Shown: piece by piece, positions 53,980-64,000 of the stretch | Numbering within the stretch: the first letter of the stretch is position 1 | Layout of the letters: the number at the start of each line of letters is the position of its first letter | Assembly: GCF_024347635.1 (NCBI RefSeq) | Contig: NZ_AP025510.1 | Location: forward strand, 2,666,001 to 2,730,000 | Direction: 5' to 3' | DNA length: 64,000 nucleotides | Source of the DNA: Vibrio tasmaniensis | GTDB lineage: Bacteria > Pseudomonadota > Gammaproteobacteria > Enterobacterales > Vibrionaceae | Position numbers and translations under genes: made by a program | The notes under the pieces: generated by a model | Databases searched by the model: none | What the model was told of the DNA's origin: nothing | What the model saw: only the letters and a program-made list of their open reading frames with translations

Positions 53980-54597
53980 ATGGACTCCATGCTGCTTTAT
54001 ATTATCGATTTATTTGGCACTGCCATTTTTGCTGTCTCAGGCGTATTTGTCGCTGGCCGTCTTAAGATGGATCCCTTTGGTGTCGCTGTTTTAGGCAGTG
54101 TAACCGCGATTGGCGGCGGTACAATTCGTGACATGGCATTGGGTGCAACCCCCGTGTTTTGGATCACCGATACCACCTACCTTTGGGTCATTATCACTAC
54201 CTGTTTGCTGACCATGATTATAGTAAGACGTCCAAAGCGTCTGGCTTGGTGGATATTGCCGGTATGTGATGCGATCGGCTTAGCAGTGTTTGTTGGCATT
54301 GGTGTAGAAAAAGCATTGATTTATCAAGACTCTGCATTGGTTGCTATTATCATGGGTGTTATCACAGGCTGTGGTGGCGGTATTATCCGTGACGTGCTTG
54401 CCCGCGAAGTGCCAATGATTCTAAGAAGTGAAGTCTACGCGACCGCTTGTATCATTGGTGGTACTTTCCATACCATGGCGCTCAGCATGGGGCACGACTC
54501 AGAAACCGCATTTCTGGCCGGCGTGCTCACGACACTATTGATTAGACTTGGCGCCATTCGCTGGCACTTATCACTACCGACTTTCGCTATCAAATAG
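53980..54597 (+). CDS. TRIC-type membrane protein (UPF0126/YadS-like)
   Basis: A 205-residue membrane protein with about 7 helices made of two repeated halves, each with a glycine-rich motif: VTAIGGGTIRDMALG and ITGCGGGIIRDVLARE. These two repeats are the mark of the bacterial TRIC cation-channel family. I use the ATG of MDSMLLYIID; an upstream in-frame ATG would add 16 polar residues. It lies 74 bases after btuF and may share its transcript. Confidence 0.9.
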   Translation: MDSMLLYIIDLFGTAIFAVSGVFVAGRLKMDPFGVAVLGSVTAIGGGTIRDMALGATPVFWITDTTYLWVIITTCLLTMIIVRRPKRLAWWILPVCDAIGLAVFVGIGVEKALIYQDSALVAIIMGVITGCGGGIIRDVLAREVPMILRSEVYATACIIGGTFHTMALSMGHDSETAFLAGVLTTLLIRLGAIRWHLSLPTFAIK

Positions 54598-54611
54598 ATA
54601 GGACGATGACT

Positions 54612-54638
54612 AAGAGGCTCCGCAAAGGAGTCTTTTTT
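54612..54638 (+). terminator. Terminator after the TRIC gene
   Basis: The stem AGGCTCC/GGAGTCT (one G-T pair) with a GCAAA-type loop is followed by T6. Confidence 0.75.
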
Positions 54639-54800
54639 AATCCAGCTCACTCTGCAATCCATTCTAATGCTCTCGTGACACTTTGCGTTCCCAATTAAAA
54701 ATACCTAACTGAGTTCAAACCTTTAGTTTCAAATCTAGAGAATGAATGGCGTTTAAGGTAACTTGGTTCAATCATTCCCAACTTTCATGAATATAACCCA

Positions 54801-55646
54801 ATGCTACTCGAAGGAATCGAAACTCTACTGGTATTGAGTAAAGCAAAGACCATGAGCCGCACAGGCAGTTTGCTTTATATCAGCCAATCAGCGGTCAGCA
54901 AACGGATTGCGAATTTAGAAAAGAAGTTAGGTAAGAAACTCATAGAACCGAGTGGCCGACAGATAAAACTGACGCCGGATGCGATCGCGCTCATCGAGAG
55001 TATTGGCCCCGCATTCAATGAACTTAGAGGGCTTATTTATGAACAGCAAGAGTTGGAAGATACCACTCTCATTACTTTAGATAGCTCTAAGTCGCTGATC
55101 GCAGGTTATCTAGGTGAAATGATGGGGAAATTTATCCAGCAAGATAAATACATCACCATCACCACTAACCATACACCAAGAATTATCGAGCGAGTGCAGT
55201 CTGGTAAGGCGACCTTAGGGTTGTGTGCTGGTTTACTGCCGCCGCATCATGGGTTGATGACATTCCACCTGTTTGATGAGCCGTTTTACATTGTGAGTAA
55301 GGCGCCACTTAGTGAGCTTCCCCCGTTAGTCATTACCAACGACATGACGAATCCGGCAAACTCGTATCAGTTATCTGTGCTTGAAAAGTTCGGCATCAAA
55401 CCCTTGATGGAGATGGATGCCTACACCGCAGCAGCCCAGCTAGCGTTGGGAGGAACGGGCCCGGCTTTGATCCCGCTCTCTATCGTAAAGACACTCAATA
55501 TTGAGCCTCAATACCTGTTTAGCTTTCCAGAGTTAGAGGGATTAATTCGACCTATTCATATCTGTGTAAGGCCGAACAGCTATCAATCTCCGCGAGTTAA
55601 AATACTGATAGAATCCATTGTTGATGCTGTTCCCAAAGCAGTTTAG
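54801..55646 (+). CDS. LysR-family transcriptional regulator
   Basis: A 281-residue regulator with an N-terminal winged helix-turn-helix (MSRTGSLLYISQSAVSKRIA, about residues 18-37) and a periplasmic-binding-type effector domain (about 90-280; VQSGKATLGLCAG, GGTGPALIPLSIV). The effector is unknown. Its 3' end overlaps the 3' end of the opposite-strand TSUP transporter gene by 50 bases, so the neighbour is a possible but unproven target. There is no strong ribosome binding site before the ATG. Confidence 0.9.
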   Translation: MLLEGIETLLVLSKAKTMSRTGSLLYISQSAVSKRIANLEKKLGKKLIEPSGRQIKLTPDAIALIESIGPAFNELRGLIYEQQELEDTTLITLDSSKSLIAGYLGEMMGKFIQQDKYITITTNHTPRIIERVQSGKATLGLCAGLLPPHHGLMTFHLFDEPFYIVSKAPLSELPPLVITNDMTNPANSYQLSVLEKFGIKPLMEMDAYTAAAQLALGGTGPALIPLSIVKTLNIEPQYLFSFPELEGLIRPIHICVRPNSYQSPRVKILIESIVDAVPKAV

Positions 55647-56376
55647 ACGCCATTAACATCGACATCACGATCACAAGAGGGCGAATCCATTTCTGCCCTT
55701 TTGTCACCACGACTTTAGCGCCAAGTTGAGCACCCATAAAGCCACCAACTGCCATCACTAATCCTAATTCCCAAATTGGCAAGCCGGCCAAAATAAAGAA
55801 AATCAGTGCAGCGATATTCGAGGTAAAGTTCAATACCTTGGTGCGCGCCGTAGCGTCGACTAACGAGAAGTGACCAATCGCAACAAAACATACAGTGAAA
55901 ATTGAACCTGTTCCTGGGCCAAAAAAGCCATCGTAGAAGCCAACACCGCCACCAATACACAAAGCAAACGTCGCCTCAGAGATCTTCTGTTTTCCTTCAG
56001 ACGCTCTGGTTTGTGGTGCTAACAGGAAATAGAGAGAGATAGCAATAAGCAGCAACGGTATCACGCTAGTCAGTAGGCTCGCATCAATGTGCTGGACCAA
56101 CTCGGCGCCAATGGCAGAACCAATAAAGGTACAAAAGATCGCGAGGCGCATCTCTTTAATACTGACGATACCGTTACGCACGAAATACCAACTGGCAGAA
56201 AAACTACCAAATGAGCTTTGAAGTTTATTGGTTGCCAGTGCCTGCGTGGGTGGCACTCCAGCCGCTAGCAATGCAGGTAGAGTCAATAACCCACCGCCGC
56301 CAGCCATTGCATCAATAAAGCCTGCCGCCGTTGCAACTACAAACAAGATAGCCAATATTTCTAGAGTGATTTCCAT
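55597..56376 (-). CDS. TSUP (TauE/SafE) family transporter, YfcA-like
   Basis: A 259-residue inner-membrane protein with about 8 hydrophobic segments and the family's paired motifs AGFIDAMAGGGGLLTLPALL and GFYDGFFGPGTGS. The family moves sulfur-containing or organic acid anions; the substrate of YfcA-type members is not established. It is convergent with the LysR gene and overlaps it by 50 bases at the 3' ends. Confidence 0.9.
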   Translation of the reverse strand: MEITLEILAILFVVATAAGFIDAMAGGGGLLTLPALLAAGVPPTQALATNKLQSSFGSFSASWYFVRNGIVSIKEMRLAIFCTFIGSAIGAELVQHIDASLLTSVIPLLLIAISLYFLLAPQTRASEGKQKISEATFALCIGGGVGFYDGFFGPGTGSIFTVCFVAIGHFSLVDATARTKVLNFTSNIAALIFFILAGLPIWELGLVMAVGGFMGAQLGAKVVVTKGQKWIRPLVIVMSMLMASKLLWEQHQQWILSVF

Positions 56377-56502
56377 ATACCCAACGCCTTAAATTCTCGT
56401 ATAGCGACAAGTTACCACTCACGGCAGATGAGCAATAACGAAACACAAGATTGTAACCTATTCCAAATATTCATCATTTAGCCATCACCAGATAACAGAC
56501 AT

Positions 56503-56528
56503 AAAAAAGCCCACTCCGAAGAGTGGGC
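56503..56528 (-). terminator. carAB terminator
   Basis: The 8-bp stem GCCCACTC/GAGTGGGC with a CGAA (TTCG) tetraloop and T6 on the minus strand, 43 bases past the carB stop. Confidence 0.92.
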
Positions 56529-56571
56529 TTTGAGCATTTATATCCGCTTAGCAGCGATACGCGTTAGTCTA

Positions 56572-59500
56572 TTAAGCTAGAGAAGCTTTAACTTGTGCGT
56601 GTAGCTCTTGAACTGAAGTTACTGACGTTTTCGCGTCTGCAGTGTGCGCCATACAAGTCGCGAATGCAGCGTTTAGCGTAGTCGTGTAGTTCACTTTCTC
56701 AGCCAACGCGCCACGACGAAGAACTTTAGAATCTTCAATCGCTTGACGGCCAGCTGCAGTGTTCACGATGTAGGTGTACTCATTGTTCTTGATACGGTCA
56801 AGAATGTGAGGACGACCTTCGTGTACCTTGTTTACTAGACGTGGGTTAATACCCGCTTCGCCAAGGATAACTGCAGTACCGTGTGTTGCGTCTAGCTGGT
56901 AACCAAGCTTAGATAGCTTAGATGCTAGGTCAACAACGCGCTCTTTGTCGCCTTCGCGAACAGAAAGCAATGCACGACCGCCTTCAGGGTAGATGTGACC
57001 ACAACCCAATTCAGCTTTAGAGTATGCTTCAGCAAACGTTGCACCAACACCCATAACTTCACCAGTAGAGCGCATTTCTGGGCCTAATAGTGGGTCTACA
57101 CCAGGGAATTTGTTGAACGGAAGAACAACTTCTTTCACTGAGTAGTAAGGTGGGATGATTTCTTTCGTAAAGCCTTGAGACTCTAGCGATTGACCCGCCA
57201 TCACACGAGCTGCAATCTTAGCAACTGCTGCGCCTGTTGCTTTCGATACGAACGGTACTGTACGTGCTGCACGAGGGTTCACCTCGATTAGGTACACTTC
57301 GTTGTTCTTAACAGCAAACTGCGTATTCATTAGACCACGAACACCCAACTCGAACGCTAGCTTTTCAACTTGCTCACGCATTACGTCTTGGATTTCTTGG
57401 CTTAACGTGTAAGCAGGAAGAGAACATGCTGAGTCACCTGAGTGAACACCCGCTTGCTCGATGTGCTCCATGATACCCGCAATAACAACGCGCTCACCGT
57501 CACAAATCGCATCAACGTCTACTTCAACAGCGTCATCTAGGAAGCTATCAAGTAGTACTGGAGATTCGTTTGAAACACTTACAGCTTCGTTGAAGTAGCG
57601 ACGTAAGTCTTGCTCATCGTAGACGATTTCCATCGCACGACCACCAAGAACATAAGAAGGACGAACAACCAAAGGGAAGCCGATTTCGCGAGATTTATCT
57701 ACCGCTTGCTCCATTGTTGTTACTGTCGCGTTTTCTGGTTGTAGAAGACCAAGACGGTCAACAGCAACTTGGAAACGCTCACGGTCTTCTGCACGGTCGA
57801 TTGCGTCTGGGCTAGTACCAATGATTGGTACGCCAGCAGCTTCAAGCTCACGAGCCAGTTTCAGTGGTGTTTGACCACCGTACTGAACGATAACGCCTTT
57901 TGGCTTCTCAACACGAACGATTGCTAGTACGTCTTCCAGAGTTACTGGTTCAAAGTACAGACGGTCAGACGTATCGTAGTCTGTCGAAACTGTCTCAGGG
58001 TTACAGTTAACCATGATTGTTTCGTAGCCATCTTCACGTAATGCTAGAGAAGCATGTACACAACAGTAATCGAATTCAATACCTTGGCCGATACGGTTTG
58101 GACCGCCGCCTAGGATCATGATTTTCTCTTTGTCTGTTGGGTTCGATTCACATTCGTCATCGTAAGATGAGTACATGTAAGCCGTATCAGAAGAGAACTC
58201 AGCCGCACACGTATCTACACGCTTGTAGACTGGGTGAATATCGTATTGGTCACGTAGACGACGAATTTCACTTTCTGCCACACCTAGAATCTTAGACAGG
58301 CGAGCATCAGCAAAACCTTTACGCTTAAGCTTCATTAGCTCGTCTTTATTCAGACCAGCAAAGCCTTTCGCTTTAAGTTCTTGCTCTAGTTTTACGATGT
58401 CTTCGATTTGAACTAGGAACCAGCGGTCAATTTGCGTTAGGTTAAATACACCATCAACTGACATACCAGCACGGAAAGCGTCTGCGATGTACCAAATACG
58501 GTCAGAACCAGCTTCTTTAAGCTCATGGCGAATCGTCGTTAGAGCGTCAGGTGCATCTAGGTCGACCATTTCGTCAAAACCAGTTGCGCCAACTTCTAGA
58601 CCGCGAAGTGCTTTCTGTAGAGATTCTTGTTGGTTACGGCCGATAGCCATAACTTCACCAACCGACTTCATTTGCGTCGTTAGACGGTCGTTAGCACCTG
58701 CAAATTTCTCGAAGTTAAAACGAGGAATCTTAGTAACTACGTAGTCGATTGTTGGTTCGAATGATGCTGGCGTTGCGCCACCAGTGATGTCATTCATTAG
58801 CTCGTCTAGCGTAAAGCCAACAGCCAGTTTCGCTGCAATCTTAGCGATTGGGAAACCTGTTGCTTTAGAAGCAAGTGCAGAAGAACGAGATACACGTGGG
58901 TTCATCTCGATGATAACCATACGGCCATCTTTCGGGTTGATACCAAACTGTACGTTTGAACCACCTGTTTCAACACCAATCTCACGCAGTACCGCTAGAG
59001 AAGCGTTACGCATTAGTTGGTATTCTTTGTCTGTTAGCGTTTGAGCCGGAGCCACGGTGATCGAGTCACCAGTGTGAATACCCATTGGGTCAAAGTTTTC
59101 AATCGCACATACGATGATACAGTTGTCGTTCTTGTCGCGAACCACTTCCATCTCGTACTCTTTCCAACCGATAAGTGACTCATCGATTAGAAGTTCGTTG
59201 GTTGGAGAAAGATCCAAACCACGACGACAGATTTCTTCAAATTCTTCTTTGTTATAAGCGATACCACCGCCTGTACCACCCATCGTAAACGATGGACGAA
59301 TGATACAAGGGAAACCAACCATTTCTTGAACTTTGTAAGCTTCTTCCATCGTTTTCGCTGTATCAGCCGTTGGACACTCAAGGCCAATAGCTTTCATTGC
59401 TTTATCAAAGCGTGAACGGTCTTCTGCTTTATCGATAGCGTCAGCAGTTGCACCAATCATCTCTACGCCGAACTCTTCAAGTACGCCGTATTTTTCTAAA

Positions 59501-59802
59501 TCTAACGCACAGTTAAGTGCAGTTTGGCCGCCCATTGTCGGTAGAACTGCATCTGGCTTCTCTTTAGCGATGATGTTACGAACCACTTCCCATTGGATAG
59601 GTTCGATGTAAGTCGCATCAGCCATGTCTGGGTCAGTCATGATTGTCGCTGGGTTCGAGTTTACAAGAATAACTCGGTAACCTTCTTCGCGAAGTGCTTT
59701 ACAAGCTTGAGCACCAGAGTAATCAAACTCACATGCTTGACCGATAACAATCGGACCAGCACCTAGAATTAGAACACTTTTAATGTCAGTACGTTTTGGC
59801 AT
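56572..59802 (-). CDS. carB: CarB, carbamoyl-phosphate synthase large subunit
   Basis: CarB makes carbamoyl phosphate from ammonia (channelled from CarA), bicarbonate and two ATP, feeding arginine and pyrimidine synthesis. The 1076-residue protein has two homologous halves, each with an ATP-grasp domain (first half: [10 protein letters not shown] and [12 protein letters not shown]; second half: [13 protein letters not shown] and [12 protein letters not shown]), and a C-terminal allosteric domain (from about 940). It starts 16 bases after carA with GGAG upstream. Confidence 0.97.
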   Translation of the reverse strand: MPKRTDIKSVLILGAGPIVIGQACEFDYSGAQACKALREEGYRVILVNSNPATIMTDPDMADATYIEPIQWEVVRNIIAKEKPDAVLPTMGGQTALNCALDLEKYGVLEEFGVEMIGATADAIDKAEDRSRFDKAMKAIGLECPTADTAKTMEEAYKVQEMVGFPCIIRPSFTMGGTGGGIAYNKEEFEEICRRGLDLSPTNELLIDESLIGWKEYEMEVVRDKNDNCIIVCAIENFDPMGIHTGDSITVAPAQTLTDKEYQLMRNASLAVLREIGVETGGSNVQFGINPKDGRMVIIEMNPRVSRSSALASKATGFPIAKIAAKLAVGFTLDELMNDITGGATPASFEPTIDYVVTKIPRFNFEKFAGANDRLTTQMKSVGEVMAIGRNQQESLQKALRGLEVGATGFDEMVDLDAPDALTTIRHELKEAGSDRIWYIADAFRAGMSVDGVFNLTQIDRWFLVQIEDIVKLEQELKAKGFAGLNKDELMKLKRKGFADARLSKILGVAESEIRRLRDQYDIHPVYKRVDTCAAEFSSDTAYMYSSYDDECESNPTDKEKIMILGGGPNRIGQGIEFDYCCVHASLALREDGYETIMVNCNPETVSTDYDTSDRLYFEPVTLEDVLAIVRVEKPKGVIVQYGGQTPLKLARELEAAGVPIIGTSPDAIDRAEDRERFQVAVDRLGLLQPENATVTTMEQAVDKSREIGFPLVVRPSYVLGGRAMEIVYDEQDLRRYFNEAVSVSNESPVLLDSFLDDAVEVDVDAICDGERVVIAGIMEHIEQAGVHSGDSACSLPAYTLSQEIQDVMREQVEKLAFELGVRGLMNTQFAVKNNEVYLIEVNPRAARTVPFVSKATGAAVAKIAARVMAGQSLESQGFTKEIIPPYYSVKEVVLPFNKFPGVDPLLGPEMRSTGEVMGVGATFAEAYSKAELGCGHIYPEGGRALLSVREGDKERVVDLASKLSKLGYQLDATHGTAVILGEAGINPRLVNKVHEGRPHILDRIKNNEYTYIVNTAAGRQAIEDSKVLRRGALAEKVNYTTTLNAAFATCMAHTADAKTSVTSVQELHAQVKASLA

Positions 59803-59818
59803 TATCTACTACTCCGGA

Positions 59819-60976
59819 TTACGCTTTGTCTTGTTTGTTTGCAACAGACTGGTTAATTAATTCAATGAAGTGGTCGAATAGCGGTGCCGCATCTTCTGGA
59901 CCTGGGCTTGCTTCTGGGTGACCTTGGAAGCTAAATGCTGGTTTATCTGTACGGTGGATACCTTGTAGAGAACCATCAAATAGAGACTTATGAGTCGCTC
60001 GTAATGTCTCTGGAAGCGTATCTTCGTCAGCAGCAAAGCCGTGGTTTTGTGAAGTAATCATCACAACATCACGATCTAAATCTTTAACCGGGTGGTTTGC
60101 ACCGTGGTGACCAAACTTCATCTTCACTGTCTTAGCGCCTGACGCAAGAGCAAGAATCTGGTGACCTAGACAGATACCAAAGATTGGTAAGCCTTTTTCT
60201 AGGAACACTTTTGTCGCTTCAATTGCGTAAGTACATGGTTCTGGGTCACCAGGGCCATTTGAAAGGAAAACACCGTCTGGGTTCAGTGATAGTACTTCTT
60301 CAGCAGAAGTCTCAGCAGGAACAACCGTTAGGCGGCAGCCGCGGTCAACAAGCATTCGTAGGATGTTTCGTTTTGCTCCGAAGTCATAAGCAACAACGTG
60401 GTATGGCAATTCAGAGTCTGCTTTCGCTTCAGGAAGTCCACCCGTAAGCGTCCACGAACCTTGTTTCCATTGATACGCTTCTTTTGTTGTAACTTCTTTC
60501 GCAAGGTCCATACCTTTCAGGCCAGGGAATTCTTTTGCTTTCGCTAACGCTAGAGCCTCATCAATATTGTTGCCTGCTACGATACAACCGTTTTGAGCAC
60601 CTTTTTCACGCAGAATACGCGTCAACTTACGTGTATCGATATCAGCGATACCAATAACGTTTTGCGACTTAAGGTAATCAGAAAGAGATTGTTCATTACG
60701 GAAGTTAGAAGCGATTAGAGGGAGATCGCGAATCACAAGGCCTTGAGCGTGGATTGAAGAAGATTCTTCATCTTCGGAATTGGTTCCGGTATTGCCAATG
60801 TGAGGGTAAGTAAGAGTAACGATTTGCTGAGAATAGGAAGGATCAGTGAGGATTTCTTGGTACCCCGTCATCGAGGTATTAAAAACGACTTCACCAACTG
60901 CAGAACCTACAGCGCCAATGGCTTCACCGTGAAATACTGTCCCATCTTCTAGGACGAGTAGTGCTGACTTCTTCAA
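59819..60976 (-). CDS. carA: CarA, carbamoyl-phosphate synthase small subunit
   Basis: The glutaminase subunit: releases ammonia from glutamine for CarB. The 385-residue protein has an N-terminal CarA domain ([32 protein letters not shown]) and a class I amidotransferase domain with the nucleophile Cys in FGICLGHQ and the His-x-Glu in QGHPEASPG. The start codon is TTG with a strong GGAGG 5 bases upstream; no ATG or GTG is available near the E. coli-like start. Two ARG-box-like sequences lie immediately upstream. Confidence 0.96.
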   Translation of the reverse strand: MKKSALLVLEDGTVFHGEAIGAVGSAVGEVVFNTSMTGYQEILTDPSYSQQIVTLTYPHIGNTGTNSEDEESSSIHAQGLVIRDLPLIASNFRNEQSLSDYLKSQNVIGIADIDTRKLTRILREKGAQNGCIVAGNNIDEALALAKAKEFPGLKGMDLAKEVTTKEAYQWKQGSWTLTGGLPEAKADSELPYHVVAYDFGAKRNILRMLVDRGCRLTVVPAETSAEEVLSLNPDGVFLSNGPGDPEPCTYAIEATKVFLEKGLPIFGICLGHQILALASGAKTVKMKFGHHGANHPVKDLDRDVVMITSQNHGFAADEDTLPETLRATHKSLFDGSLQGIHRTDKPAFSFQGHPEASPGPEDAAPLFDHFIELINQSVANKQDKA

Positions 60977-60987
60977 GACAACCTCCA

Positions 60988-61022
60988 GAAATAAAAATGC
61001 ATTAAAATTGATTTAATTTGCA
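60988..61022 (-). promoter_or_regulatory. Tandem ARG-box-like ArgR operator before carA
   Basis: TGCATTTTTATTTC (60988-61001) and TGCAAATTAAATCA (61009-61022), read on the minus strand, each match about 11 of 14 positions of the ARG box core TGAAT-N4-ATTCA. Their centres are 21 bases apart, the spacing of tandem ArgR sites in E. coli. Confidence 0.45.
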
Positions 61023-61082
61023 AATCTACCTTCCTGCAACACCAAAAACTGCGTGTTTATGGAAATTAGACAAATTGGCGGT

Positions 61083-61111
61083 ATTTTAGTGATCTGCGTG
61101 ATACGTGTCAA
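61083..61111 (-). promoter_or_regulatory. Sigma-70 promoter of carAB
   Basis: On the minus strand a perfect -35 TTGACA (61106-61111) is separated by 17 bases from -10 TAAAAT (61083-61088). The leader to the carA start would be about 100 bases. Confidence 0.7.
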
Positions 61112-61440
61112 CATTTAACTCAAAAGAAATTAAACATTTGTAAGGACTAATTCAATTTACACACCCAAAGCTTCAAAAGTTCAACTTTCATGCTCATTTA
61201 GACCGAATATTACGATTTTCTAATTTTCACCCCTCACTTTAACCAACCATAGAGTGGCAAAAATATCAGCAACAAAAAGCAATCGATAAATACCAAGAGA
61301 AAACATGACAATTTAAAGCCCTAAAGCAAAAAACACACTAAAGACCACATAAACAACACAAAAATAGAGAGAAAATAGCGACAAGAAGAAAGTAGAAGGA
61401 GGATCGTAGAAGAGAGATTACAAAGAAAAATGCACCAAAT
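61112..61440. other. A/purine-rich spacer between carA and dapB
   Basis: From about 61250 the plus strand is almost all A, G and C-poor adenine runs (for example AAGAAGAAAGTAGAAGGAGG). No ORF follows the Shine-Dalgarno-like AGGAGG at about 61397, and no RNA fold is obvious. I see no gene in it. Confidence 0.5.
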
Positions 61441-61467
61441 AAAGAAAGCGCCGGCAACTGCCAGCGC
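61441..61467 (-). terminator. dapB terminator
   Basis: The 9-bp stem GCGCCGGCA/TGCCAGCGC (one G-T pair on RNA) is followed on the minus strand by TTTCTTT, 12 bases past the dapB stop. Confidence 0.75.
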
Positions 61468-61479
61468 ATAAATATCTAT

Positions 61480-62361
<882 letters not shown>

Positions 62362-62396
62362 TTAAACTAACAACAATCTCAAACTCAGGCTAGCAA

Positions 62397-62795
62397 TTAC
62401 GAAAACTCTTTTATTACTCGCTCTAAAATTGGTACGTTCGCTTCGGGAAAGGCGTATTGATTTAATGATGCTAGGCTTACCCATTCACCTTGCTGACCCT
62501 CTTTGCCATAAGGCTGCTCTTCAAAATCAGTAACCAACATAAAATCAAACTTGAGCGACTTATCGGTGTAATCAAATTCCAGGTGTTCAAACAGAGACTG
62601 TTCAGTCACCTTAATGCCAATCTCTTCATCAAGCTCACGGCTCATTGCTTGTTCAATGGTTTCGCCCGCTTCAACCTTGCCACCTGGAAATTCCCAAAAA
62701 CCGCCTTTATGCTTGTCGTCTGGGCGTTTAGTGATAAAGACCTGTGACTTATCTTGGTTGAAGATAATGCCCGCGACAATATGGATTCTTTTCAT
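62397..62795 (-). CDS. mutT: MutT, 8-oxo-dGTP diphosphatase
   Basis: MutT removes 8-oxo-dGTP from the nucleotide pool, preventing A:T to C:G mutations. The 132-residue protein has an intact Nudix box (GGKVEAGETIEQAM then SRELDEEIGI) and the substrate-site stretch FWEFPGGK. It lies downstream of secA on the same strand, as in E. coli, but here separated by 360 bp with repeats and a terminator. Confidence 0.95.
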   Translation of the reverse strand: MKRIHIVAGIIFNQDKSQVFITKRPDDKHKGGFWEFPGGKVEAGETIEQAMSRELDEEIGIKVTEQSLFEHLEFDYTDKSLKFDFMLVTDFEEQPYGKEGQQGEWVSLASLNQYAFPEANVPILERVIKEFS

Positions 62796-62844
62796 ATGAT
62801 GATGTTCCTTAATAAAACGCTTCGCTCAAGCAGCCCCTGAATAC

Positions 62845-62956
62845 GTCATCCTCAAGAAGGAGTAACGACTGAGGTGGGAAGCTAATACAACAACCTTAAG
62901 CCAAACTATCAAACAAGATTCCCTACTGCGCTCGTTCCTCGCTATAGGGATTGACG
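62845..62956. repeat. REP-like interspersed repeat
   Basis: The ends CGTCATCCTCAAGAAGGAG and (minus strand) CGTCAATCCCTATAGCGAGG form an imperfect inverted repeat around a variable centre containing CTGCGCTCGTTCCTCGC. I recall this as a common Vibrio intergenic repeat type. It contains no ORF. Confidence 0.55.
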
Positions 62957-62998
62957 ACTTACCTTTCGACAAAAAGATAAGTCATGAAATTTACATAC

Positions 62999-63025
62999 AA
63001 AAAAAGCCGCCTAAGCGACTCTTTT
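62999..63025. terminator. Terminator between secA and mutT
   Basis: The stem AGCCGC/GCGACT (one wobble pair) with a CTAA loop is flanked by A7 and T5 runs, functional for the secA transcript on the minus strand. Confidence 0.7.
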
Positions 63026-63056
63026 TAATAGCAGTAAGTTTTTATGAAGCTAAGTT

Positions 63057-63135
63057 GTAACGCGTTAAGTGCAAGGAGGAGGCACGGAGCTTACGTTAGT
63101 AAGTGAGTACCTCCGACACTGCAATTATCCGTTAC
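63057..63135. repeat. 79-bp imperfect palindrome just downstream of secA
   Basis: The ends are GTAACG and CGTTAC; inside, GTGCA pairs near TGCA and GGAGG with CCTCC, around the centre TTACGTTAGTAAGTGAG. It begins about 20 bases after the secA stop and could fold as a long hairpin in the secA mRNA tail. No ORF. Confidence 0.6.
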
Positions 63136-63153
63136 AGCGAAGATTCACCAAAC

Positions 63154-64000
63154 TTAGTCAATTTTACCGTGACACTGTTTGTACTTCTTACCACTTCCAC
63201 ATGGGCATGGTTCGTTACGACCCACTTTACGCTCATCACGTACTACCGTTTGTGGAGATGCAGCATCAGCTTCATCGTCACCTAACTGGTTTTCAGCCGT
63301 TGCATGTTGTGCTTGTGCACGACGTGCCGCTGCTTCAGCTTGAGCTTGACGTTGAGCTTCCATCTTTTCAACTTCTTCTTGTTGCTGAACGCGAACTTTA
63401 GAAAGAATGGTAACAACGTCTGTTTTAAGTACATCTAACAGGCCTTCAAACAGTTCAAACGACTCGCGCTTGTACTCTTGTTTCGGGTTCTTCTGAGCAT
63501 AACCACGTAAGTGGATACCTTGACGAAGGTGATCCATCGCAGCCAAGTGCTCTTTCCAAAGGCCGTCTAGCGTTTGTAGCATCACAGACTTTTCGAAGTT
63601 ACGCAGTACTTGAGCACCAACCACTTCTTCTTTCTGTTTGTACGAATCTACCGCCATAGCAAGAATGCGCTCACGCAATGCTTCTTCATACAGCTTGTCG
63701 TCTTCGTCTAACCAACCTTGAATATCAAAGTCTAGGTCGAAGTCATTCTTCAGACGATCTTGCAGACCCGCGATATCCCACATGTCTTCAAGAGATTGAG
63801 GAGCGATGTATTCATCAATGACTGACGCCAGTACATCTTCACGGTTGTGTTCGATCATCTCGCTGATGTCATCTGAGCTCATCAGTTCATCACGTAGCTC
63901 ATAAACAACCTTACGTTGGTCATTGGCTACATCATCGTACTCAAGAAGCTGCTTACGGATGTCGAAGTTACGACCTTCCACTTTACGCTGTGCTTTTTCA
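63154..64000 (-). CDS. secA: SecA, preprotein translocase ATPase (C-terminal part only)
   Basis: SecA drives secretory proteins through SecYEG. Only about the last 281 residues lie in the window; the gene runs off the right edge. Visible are the helical scaffold and wing region ([57 protein letters not shown]), an acidic/Gln-rich linker, and the C-terminal zinc finger [14 protein letters not shown] that binds SecB and phospholipid. No start is visible, so the frame is open to the edge. Confidence 0.97.
   Translation of the reverse strand, partial: EKAQRKVEGRNFDIRKQLLEYDDVANDQRKVVYELRDELMSSDDISEMIEHNREDVLASVIDEYIAPQSLEDMWDIAGLQDRLKNDFDLDFDIQGWLDEDDKLYEEALRERILAMAVDSYKQKEEVVGAQVLRNFEKSVMLQTLDGLWKEHLAAMDHLRQGIHLRGYAQKNPKQEYKRESFELFEGLLDVLKTDVVTILSKVRVQQQEEVEKMEAQRQAQAEAAARRAQAQHATAENQLGDDEADAASPQTVVRDERKVGRNEPCPCGSGKKYKQCHGKID

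Noticed and set aside
61250..61440. Small protein after the AGGAGG at about 61397
   Set aside because: No ATG, GTG or TTG with a reasonable frame follows at the right distance; the purine-rich sequence explains the chance match.

Overview
The window is an ordinary, gene-dense stretch of a Vibrio chromosome. The evidence is VpsR, the ArcA/ArcB pair side by side, two tandem glutamate synthase operons, the xerD-dsbC-recJ-prfB-lysS block next to vpsR, and moderate AT-rich spacers with Vibrio-type interspersed repeats. The style of the repeats suggests the Splendidus clade, but that is inference. There is no rRNA, tRNA, phage, IS transposase, integron or CRISPR array. Nearly all genes are housekeeping genes with intact family motifs.

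Layout. 1-3.8 kb: the 5' part of ptsP with rppH (minus strand), a spacer packed with DnaA boxes, mutH (plus strand), then two small family proteins and a 40-codon ORF. 4.2-12.7 kb: a MITE-like repeat, vpsR, then lysS, prfB (with its programmed +1 frameshift), recJ, dsbC and xerD, all on the minus strand. 12.8-24.2 kb: fldB, brnQ, trmN6, srmB, yaaA, an AlsT-type symporter, a DUF3545 gene, a hemerythrin, ung, a 44-residue Thr-Ser repeat microprotein, nfo and grcA. 24.2-29.2 kb: thrABC with its leader peptide and attenuator. 29.4-37.8 kb: a small secreted protein, an RraA-family protein, arcA, a lipoprotein, arcB, a PAS-GGDEF diguanylate cyclase and a YhcC-type radical SAM protein. 38.3-50.6 kb: two different gltBD operons in tandem. 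50.8-56.4 kb: a DUF1499 lipoprotein, mtnN-cobD-like-btuF-TRIC, a LysR regulator and a TSUP transporter. 56.5-64 kb: carAB, dapB, mutT and the 3' part of secA.

How the genes work together. Nitrogen and amino-acid flow is well represented: two glutamate synthases, carAB (pyrimidine and arginine precursors), thrABC, dapB (lysine branch), brnQ and AlsT. Redox control is represented by ArcA/ArcB, with FNR-like boxes ahead of arcA and grcA. DNA maintenance is covered by mutH, recJ, xerD, ung, nfo and mutT. Cyclic-di-GMP is represented by the biofilm regulator VpsR and a diguanylate cyclase.

No new multi-gene system was found. The points most worth checking are a DnaA-box cluster with an IHF-like site beside mutH, reminiscent of E. 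coli DARS2; an ArcB that keeps Cys180 but has Tyr at the position of Cys241; a DsbC with a lipobox; a Thr-Ser microprotein encoded by a hexanucleotide repeat; and several structured leaders and repeats.
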